Position numbers and translations under genes: made by a program
Shown here: piece by piece, positions 14,142 to 19,576 of the stretch
How positions within the stretch are numbered: the first letter of the stretch is position 1
Layout: each line of letters opens with the position of its first letter
Origin: Pseudomonadota bacterium
Lineage (GTDB): Bacteria > Pseudomonadota > Gammaproteobacteria > Burkholderiales > Gallionellaceae
Assembly: GCA_021783525.1 (NCBI GenBank)
Contig: JAJXTT010000006.1
Location: 1 to 19,576, forward strand
Reading direction: 5' to 3'
Length of the DNA: 19,576 bases
The notes under the pieces: generated by a model
Told to the model about the DNA's origin: nothing
Databases searched by the model: none
What the model saw: the letters and a program-made list of their open reading frames with translations, nothing else

Positions 14142-16016
14142 ATGAGGTTTACTCACGTACTGTTGTGTTCGGCTTGCTTGTCGCTTGTCGCCTGTAGCTC
14201 CAATCCCAGATCATTTGCCCTCTCCGACAAACACATAGAACAAAGCAACGCGGCTCCCCTCACCGCAGGCAGTATCCCGCAAGCCAGCACGCGTCCCGTC
14301 GTCCTCCCCCCGCCCAAGCCCGCAGCCAAAGTTGAAACCTATAGCGTCGTCGTCACCAGCGTTCCGGCGCGCGAAATACTGTTTGCGCTCGCACGCGATG
14401 CCAAGATCAACATCGACATCGGTCCCGGCATCGAAGGCGTCGTGACGCTGAACGCCATCGACCAGACATTGCCGCAGATACTGGATCGCATTTCCAAGCA
14501 GATCGACATACGCTACACCATCGAAAACGGAAACCTGTTCGTGGAAGCGGACAAGCCTTTCCTGAAAACTTACAAGATCGATTTCATCAACATGTCGCGC
14601 ACGGTGACAAGCAAGATCTTTACATCCAGCCAGATAGGTGGTGCCACCGGCAGTGCCACCGGCGGTTCCACCGGGTCGACAACCGCCGGCGGAAACACCG
14701 CCTCGACTGCCGTCACGAGTGAAACCAAGAACAACCTGATGGACAGCCTGATTGAAAACGTCAGGGCCATCATCGTCGACGAAGACCGCATCAGATACAC
14801 GGACAGGATCGAGCGCAGGAACGAAATGGCCGCTTCAGCCCAGGGAACCGGGGCAGCCTCCGTGAACAGCGGCAATGCGCCCGGTTCCGGCGCCAATAAC
14901 AGTGCCAACAACGAGAAGAATCCTTCGGGCAAAGCCAGCGGTGGCGCATCCGGCATCGGGAATGAAGAAATCGCCGGCAAGACATCGACTGTACAGCAGA
15001 CCGCCAAATATGAACCTGCCGTGAACATCAACGCCAACAAGGAAACCGGGGTCCTGATCGTGCGCGCCACAGCGCGCCAGCACAAGAAGATCCAGGAATT
15101 CATCGACAAGGTCATGACGACTGCGCGGCGCCAGGTACTGATCGAAGCGACCATCGCCGAAGTCACGCTGAACGACAACTATCAGCAGGGCATCAACTGG
15201 TCGGCTCTGGCGCAGGGCGCCAAGGGGTTCCAGTTGACCCAGGCGGGCACTTCTACGCTGCCCTCCAACAATACCGGCAGCATGTTCGTCCTCAAGTACA
15301 ACAACTCGACGAGCATGCTCGGAAACCTGAGCTCCAGCGTCTCCCTGCTTGATTCGTTCGGCGACGTGAAAGTGCTCTCCAGCCCCAAGCTGAGCGTGAT
15401 GAACAATCAGACCGCAACGCTGAAGGTCGTCGATAACAGGGTCTATTTCTCGATATTGGTCACGCCGGGCATATCTTCCGTCAGCGGCAACATACCTCCG
15501 ACCTATACCACCACGCCCATTCCGGTTGCGGTTGGCTTCACCATGAACGTCACACCGGAGATCAACGATTCCGACTACGTGACCATCAATGTGCGCCCGA
15601 CGATCACGCGCATCATCGATTATGTGAACGACCCCAACCCGAGCCTGGCTTACCCATGCGGCGCCGGTGTCACGAACTGCAACGTTCCGGCCATCTCGAA
15701 CCAGGTTCCGGAGATCCGCACGCGGGAAATGGAATCCATCATTCGCGTCAGCAGCGGACAGATCGCCGTATTGGGCGGCTTGATGCAGGATGAGATCAAC
15801 AACCAGAGCGATGGAATCCCCCTGCTGGCCAATATTCCAGTTTTCGGCAACCTGTTCAAGAACCGCAACGACACCAAGACCAAAACCGAACTGGTCATTT
15901 TCCTGCGCCCGATCATTATCAAGGATGCCAGCATCAACGGCGATTACAGCGCGTACCGCGATAACCTGCCGGATGCGAATTTCCTCAAGCCAGAGGATGA
16001 AAAGGGCAAGCCATGA
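14142..16016 (+). CDS. mshL: Secretin lipoprotein of the MSHA-type pilus / type II secretion-like system
   Basis: A 624-residue outer-membrane secretin, expected to form the ring through which the pilus or substrate passes. Lipobox LVAC puts the lipid on Cys18. STN-like N-terminal domain at about 65-150 (YSVVVTSVPAREILFALARD, GIEGVVTLNAIDQTLPQIL). Two low-complexity Gly/Ser/Thr/Asn/Ala stretches follow (about 165-190 and 228-283). The secretin core begins near ATIAEVTLNDNYQQGINW and ends with IAVLGGLMQDE (about 540), then LLANIPVFGNLFKN and KTELVIFLRPII, the classical C-terminal secretin motif. The second low-complexity stretch is long for MshL. The stop overlaps the next gene start by 4 bp (ATGA). 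A purine-rich AGGGGAGAAAAGGG precedes the ATG. MshL is preferred over GspD or PilQ because of the neighbours. Confidence 0.9.
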   Translation: MRFTHVLLCSACLSLVACSSNPRSFALSDKHIEQSNAAPLTAGSIPQASTRPVVLPPPKPAAKVETYSVVVTSVPAREILFALARDAKINIDIGPGIEGVVTLNAIDQTLPQILDRISKQIDIRYTIENGNLFVEADKPFLKTYKIDFINMSRTVTSKIFTSSQIGGATGSATGGSTGSTTAGGNTASTAVTSETKNNLMDSLIENVRAIIVDEDRIRYTDRIERRNEMAASAQGTGAASVNSGNAPGSGANNSANNEKNPSGKASGGASGIGNEEIAGKTSTVQQTAKYEPAVNINANKETGVLIVRATARQHKKIQEFIDKVMTTARRQVLIEATIAEVTLNDNYQQGINWSALAQGAKGFQLTQAGTSTLPSNNTGSMFVLKYNNSTSMLGNLSSSVSLLDSFGDVKVLSSPKLSVMNNQTATLKVVDNRVYFSILVTPGISSVSGNIPPTYTTTPIPVAVGFTMNVTPEINDSDYVTINVRPTITRIIDYVNDPNPSLAYPCGAGVTNCNVPAISNQVPEIRTREMESIIRVSSGQIAVLGGLMQDEINNQSDGIPLLANIPVFGNLFKNRNDTKTKTELVIFLRPIIIKDASINGDYSAYRDNLPDANFLKPEDEKGKP

Positions 16017-17137
16017 GCCTGTTACTCGATGCACTCAAGAAGTCCGGAGACAAAAAACAGGAAGGCACCGGGCTGTCCAATCTGACGCTTGAAGATATGC
16101 CGCCGTCGCGTACCGCCTCAGCGTCAAGCAGTGCGTCAAACAATACATCGAGCCGTAAAGCCGGAGAGGCCATGTTTTCCGCCAAGAAGAAAAAGGCATC
16201 GTCGGGAGGCTGGAAATTGGGGCTGGTTCCCACAACCTTGTTGATCGCGGTCGTGTTCGGTTCGGCTTACGGCTATTACGTCTGGCTGCAGATACAGCCA
16301 CCAGCCCAACCGCTCGTGGCTCAACGCACCGCTCCCCCTCCCCCGCCTCCGGTGGCTGTCGCACCGAAGGCACCCGCCGCGCCCGCGCTGGTTCCTTTCA
16401 TTCCGCCGCAGCCGCCACAGGAAAAAGTGGCGCCCGCGCAGCCAGCCCAGCCGATGGTCACCGCCCGCAATGAAGACTTCGACGCGCCGCGCAACAAACC
16501 CAAGACCGCAAGGACTTACAGCAAACCCGCGCCGGGCGGCATTACCGTCCAGCACAAGGTGGAAACGGATACGGTCACGCCGGCGCTGCTCGATGCCTAC
16601 CAGGCCTATCAGCACGGCGATTACACCACGGCGACTCAAGGCTACCGCGAAGTCCTGGGCAAGGACCCGCACAATCGCGACGCCCTGCTCGGCCTGGCCG
16701 CGATCGCCCAGCAACGGGGTGAAGACGACACTGCACAACGCTACTATCGCCAATTGCTGGTCCTTGACCCGCGAGACCCGATAGCCGAGGCTGCACTGAC
16801 GAATTATTCGCCCGATGCGGGCAATACGGAAAGCCGCCTCAAGATGTTGCTGGCCGATCAGCCGCGTTCTGCCACGTTGCACTTTGCACTGGCCAATTAC
16901 TACGCCGGCATTTCGAGCTGGGGCGATGCGCAACAGTATTATTTCAACGCGCACACGCTGGAGCCTGCCAATCCCCAGTTCACGTTCAACCTGGCGGTGA
17001 GCCTGGATCATCTCGGGCAGCGCAAGCTCGCTGCACAGTACTATCAACAGGCTCTGCAACTCGACACTTCGGGCAATTCCGGATTTGACCACGCGCAAGC
17101 ACAAAACCGTCTGAATGAACTGACGTCCGCCAAATAG
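16013..17137 (+). CDS. mshN: Membrane-anchored TPR protein of MSHA biogenesis (MshN-like)
   Basis: A 374-residue bitopic protein. It begins MSLLLDALKKSGDKKQ, a short cytoplasmic part rich in Ser, Ala and Lys. One membrane helix follows at about 68-88 (LGLVPTTLLIAVVFGSAYGYYV), then a proline-rich periplasmic linker (about 93-150) with a run of six prolines. At the C-terminus there are several tetratricopeptide repeats (about 196-365), for example DAYQAYQHGDYTTATQGYREVL and HFALANYYAGISSWGDAQQYYF. The proline linker and TPR suggest spanning the cell wall to contact the secretin, as proposed for MshN and related GspC-like proteins. It overlaps the secretin stop by 4 bp. The call rests on architecture and position, as TPR proteins share little specific sequence. 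Confidence 0.82.
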   Translation: MSLLLDALKKSGDKKQEGTGLSNLTLEDMPPSRTASASSSASNNTSSRKAGEAMFSAKKKKASSGGWKLGLVPTTLLIAVVFGSAYGYYVWLQIQPPAQPLVAQRTAPPPPPPVAVAPKAPAAPALVPFIPPQPPQEKVAPAQPAQPMVTARNEDFDAPRNKPKTARTYSKPAPGGITVQHKVETDTVTPALLDAYQAYQHGDYTTATQGYREVLGKDPHNRDALLGLAAIAQQRGEDDTAQRYYRQLLVLDPRDPIAEAALTNYSPDAGNTESRLKMLLADQPRSATLHFALANYYAGISSWGDAQQYYFNAHTLEPANPQFTFNLAVSLDHLGQRKLAAQYYQQALQLDTSGNSGFDHAQAQNRLNELTSAK

Positions 17138-17145
17138 GGAAGATG

Positions 17146-18852
17146 ATGGCTGCACCGCAACAACAGACCCAGCAGCCCATCGGGCACCTGCTGATAGCGA
17201 AGGGGGTGATCAGTGAAGACCAGCTTCGCATCGCCACCCAGGAGCAGAACAAGACCCCGCAGCCCCTGGGACGCCTGCTGGTGCGTCTCGGCTTCTTGTC
17301 CGAAGCGACCATCCGCGACGTGCTTTCCGAAAACCTGGGCCAGGAAAGTGTCGACCTTTCGAACGTGCTGGTCGACCCGGCCGCCATCGCACTGGTTCCC
17401 AAAGAGATCGCGCGCCGCTATATCCTGCTGCCCCTGTCTGTCGACGCCGCCAACAATGTCCTGACCCTCGCGATCGCCGACCCCGACAACATCATCGCGC
17501 TCGACCAGGTGCGCGCCTTGTTGCGCGACGAATACCGCCTTGTCACCCAGCTCGCGAGCGAATCGGACATCCTGCGTGCCATCGACCAATATTACGGCTT
17601 CGAACTGTCCATCGACGGCATCCTGCACGAGATCGAACCGGGCGAGATGGATCACCAGAACCTCCAGCAGGGGGTAAACGAATTCAGCCAGCCGGTGGTC
17701 CGCCTGATCGACGCGCTGCTCACGGAAGCCGTACAGCTGGGCGCCTCCGACATCCACTTCGAACCGGAGAGCAGCTTCCTGCGCATCCGCTATCGCGTGG
17801 ACGGCGTCTTGCGCCAGGTGCGCAGCCTGCACAAGAGTTTCTGGCCCGCGATGGTGGTGCGGCTGAAGGTGATGAGCGGCATGAACATCGCCGAGACGCG
17901 CGCACCGCAGGACGGCCGCATCTCGCTGCGGCTGTCCGGCCGCCCCATTGATTTCCGCGTCGCTTCGCACCCCACCTCGTACGGTGAGAACCTGGTTCTG
18001 CGTATCCTGGACAGGCAGAAAGGCATCGTGGCGATCAACCAGATCGGCCTGGACGAGACTGCGCTGAACACGCTCAAGGCCATCATCGCAAAACCGGAAG
18101 GTATCGTACTGGTGACCGGTCCCACCGGCAGCGGCAAGACGACCACGCTTTATTCGGTGCTGAACCATGTCAACACAGAGTCGGTGAACATCATGACCCT
18201 GGAAGACCCGGTGGAATACCCCATTCCGCTGATCCGCCAGAGCTCGGTGAACGAAGCGGCCAAACTGGACTTCGTCAGCGGCATCCGTTCGCTGATGCGG
18301 CAAGACCCGGACATCATCCTCGTCGGCGAAATCCGCGACCACCCGACCGCCGAGATGGCGTTCCGTGCCGCCATGACCGGCCACCAGGTGTATTCCACGC
18401 TGCACACCAACTCGTCTATCGGGGCCATTCCGCGCCTGCTGGACATCGGCATCCTGCCGGACATCATGGCGGGGAACATCATCGGCATCATCGCGCAGCG
18501 CCTGGTGCGCGTGCTTTGCCGCCACTGCAAATACCCGTATCACCCGGACCACACCGAATGCAAGATGCTCGGCGTACGCCACGACGAGGGCATCACCATC
18601 TACCGCGCTGCCGGTTGCGACGTCTGCCATCACCAGGGCTATTCCGGCCGCCAGGCGATCATGGAGATACTCAGGCTGGACAGCGACATGGACGACCTGA
18701 TCGCACGCCGTGCCAGCATCCGCGACTTGAAGAACCACGCGCTGGAAAAAGGCTTCCGCCCGCTGGCGCAGGACGGCATCCGGCGTATCCTGCAGGGCGT
18801 GACTTCCATCGCCGAGGTCTCGCGCGTCGTCGACCTGAGCGACCGGATGTAA
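17146..18852 (+). CDS. mshE: GspE/PilB-family pilus or secretion ATPase (MshE)
   Basis: A 568-residue hexameric motor ATPase for pilus extension or secretion, at the cytoplasmic face of the inner membrane. N-terminal MshEN domain with two 24-residue motifs (PIGHLLIAKG... and PLGRLLVRLG..., 5-residue linker); this is the family of c-di-GMP receptors. The T2SSE core has Walker A GPTGSGKTT (about 325-333), the Asp-box/Walker B VGEIRD (about 393-398) and the His-box STLHTN. A zinc tetracysteine C-x2-C-x29-C-x2-C spans about 458-494 (CRHC...CDVC). ATGs occur at 17143 and 17146; the second gives better spacing to AGGGA. It follows mshN by 8 bp, and mshG begins 6 bp after its stop. The c-di-GMP motif arginines are altered (see findings). 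Confidence 0.95.
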   Translation: MAAPQQQTQQPIGHLLIAKGVISEDQLRIATQEQNKTPQPLGRLLVRLGFLSEATIRDVLSENLGQESVDLSNVLVDPAAIALVPKEIARRYILLPLSVDAANNVLTLAIADPDNIIALDQVRALLRDEYRLVTQLASESDILRAIDQYYGFELSIDGILHEIEPGEMDHQNLQQGVNEFSQPVVRLIDALLTEAVQLGASDIHFEPESSFLRIRYRVDGVLRQVRSLHKSFWPAMVVRLKVMSGMNIAETRAPQDGRISLRLSGRPIDFRVASHPTSYGENLVLRILDRQKGIVAINQIGLDETALNTLKAIIAKPEGIVLVTGPTGSGKTTTLYSVLNHVNTESVNIMTLEDPVEYPIPLIRQSSVNEAAKLDFVSGIRSLMRQDPDIILVGEIRDHPTAEMAFRAAMTGHQVYSTLHTNSSIGAIPRLLDIGILPDIMAGNIIGIIAQRLVRVLCRHCKYPYHPDHTECKMLGVRHDEGITIYRAAGCDVCHHQGYSGRQAIMEILRLDSDMDDLIARRASIRDLKNHALEKGFRPLAQDGIRRILQGVTSIAEVSRVVDLSDRM

Positions 18853-18858
18853 AGATAC

Positions 18859-19576
18859 ATGGCGCTCTATTCCTACAAGGCGATTGACGAGAACGGCAAG
18901 TCGGTCAAGGGACTGCAGGATGCCGCCAACCTGATCGACCTGGAGCAGCGCCTGAAGCGCTCCGGAATTGATCTCATCAGCGGCAAGGAAGAGGAGAGCA
19001 AGGCGACGTTCGGCGGAGGCAGGATCAAGCGCCCCGACCTCATCACTTTCTTCTTCAACCTCGAACAACTCGTCCGTGCAGGCGTGCCCCTGCTGGAGTG
19101 CCTCGGAGATCTGCGCGACAGCATGGAAGAAGCCGCCTTCCGCGAGATCATCGCCAGCCTGATCGAGTCCATCGAGAGCGGCAAAAAACTTTCGCAAGCG
19201 ATGGCGGAGCATCCGAACGCGTTCGACAAGATCACCGTCAGCCTGACGAGCGCAGGCGAGGAAAGCGGACGCCTGGTCGATGTATTCAAGCATCTCACCG
19301 AATCGCTCAAGTGGCAGGACGAAATGGCATCGCAGACCAAGACGATGATGATCTACCCGGCCTTCGTCGGCACCATCGTACTGGCCATCACTTTCTTCCT
19401 GATGATCTACCTGGTGCCGCAGCTGGTCAGCTTCATCAAGGGCATGGGGCAAGAGATCCCGATCCAGACGCGCATGTTGCTGGCGACGTCCTGGTTCTTC
19501 GTCAACTACTGGTACGTCATCCTGCTGACGCCCCCGGCCCTGTTCGGTGTCTATAAAGTCGCGCTCATCAGCAACC
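18859..19576 (+). CDS. mshG: Inner-membrane platform protein MshG/PilC/GspF, N-terminal part
   Basis: Partial gene: 239 codons, cut by the right edge with no stop. It begins MALYSYKAIDENGKSVKGLQ, the typical opening of GspF/PilC proteins, and has the first T2SSF domain at about 60-185: FFFNLEQLVRAGVPLLECLGDL, GKKLSQAMAEHPNAFDKIT and SAGEESGRLVDVFKHL. Two membrane helices are visible at about 165-188 and 211-231; the second T2SSF domain and a further helix lie outside. In the family this protein is the membrane platform that the MshE hexamer turns or pushes to extract and polymerise pilins. It starts 6 bp after the MshE stop. The remaining pilus genes are expected to the right. Confidence 0.92.
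   Translation, partial: MALYSYKAIDENGKSVKGLQDAANLIDLEQRLKRSGIDLISGKEEESKATFGGGRIKRPDLITFFFNLEQLVRAGVPLLECLGDLRDSMEEAAFREIIASLIESIESGKKLSQAMAEHPNAFDKITVSLTSAGEESGRLVDVFKHLTESLKWQDEMASQTKTMMIYPAFVGTIVLAITFFLMIYLVPQLVSFIKGMGQEIPIQTRMLLATSWFFVNYWYVILLTPPALFGVYKVALISN

Noticed and set aside
14835..16034. A 399-codon minus-strand frame opposite the secretin
   Set aside because: Antisense shadow of a strongly conserved secretin core.
17044..19452. An 802-codon open frame on the minus strand opposite mshE and mshG
   Set aside because: It lies antisense to two strongly conserved genes and its translation (His, Asp, Val and Gln rich, no recognisable domain) is typical of the shadow frame of GC-rich genes.

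Overview
The window reads as chromosomal DNA of a Gram-negative betaproteobacterium, probably of the Nitrosomonadales/Gallionellaceae type. This is inferred from protein style (zinc-free L33, short-form HisG, Mla and MSHA families), from gene order such as mla-murA-hisG-hisD and xseB-ispA, and from the moderately GC-rich composition. No sequence search was possible, so the lineage is an inference. The window is almost fully coding. No gap between genes exceeds about 160 bp, and I see no tRNA, rRNA, CRISPR array, transposase or integrase.

Region 1 (1-486, minus strand) holds the start of an isoprenoid operon: xseB (exonuclease VII small subunit) followed by ispA (farnesyl diphosphate synthase), which runs off the left edge. 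A promoter candidate lies upstream of xseB. Region 2 (about 608-2920, plus) is a tight three-gene unit: a Rieske non-heme iron oxygenase alpha subunit, a DMT/EamA-family transporter and a SpoIIAA-like (STAS-fold) small protein. It is followed by an unrecognised putative lipoprotein (2945-3358) and a monoheme periplasmic cytochrome c (3519-3929). A bidirectional hairpin terminator at about 3983-4004 separates the cytochrome gene from convergent rpmG.

Region 3 (4031-10898, minus) is housekeeping. Read in transcription order it is mlaF-mlaE-mlaD-mlaC-mlaB (retrograde phospholipid transport), murA (first committed step of peptidoglycan synthesis), hisG and hisD (histidine synthesis), then rpmB-rpmG (ribosomal proteins L28 and L33). 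The mla genes overlap or nearly touch, and murA follows mlaB directly without the small BolA/IbaG gene often found there. An imperfect inverted repeat of about 70 bp fills the murA-hisG gap. rpmB has its own likely promoter immediately after hisD.

Region 4 (11043-19576, plus) diverges from mlaF and builds a type IV pilus or type II secretion-like machine of MSHA type. It starts with a sigma-54-dependent response regulator whose receiver resembles PEP-CTERM-box (PrsR) regulators. It continues with an ExeA/MshM-type AAA ATPase carrying a C-terminal SPOR domain, a lipoprotein secretin (MshL), a membrane-anchored TPR protein (MshN), the assembly ATPase (MshE) and the start of the inner-membrane platform protein (MshG, cut by the right edge). 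The pilin genes are not in the window and are expected to the right. The points most worth a second look are the SPOR-fused ATPase, the PrsR-like regulator at the head of the cluster, the lost arginines in the MshEN motifs of MshE, the murA-hisG inverted repeat and the uncharacterised oxygenase-transporter-STAS unit.
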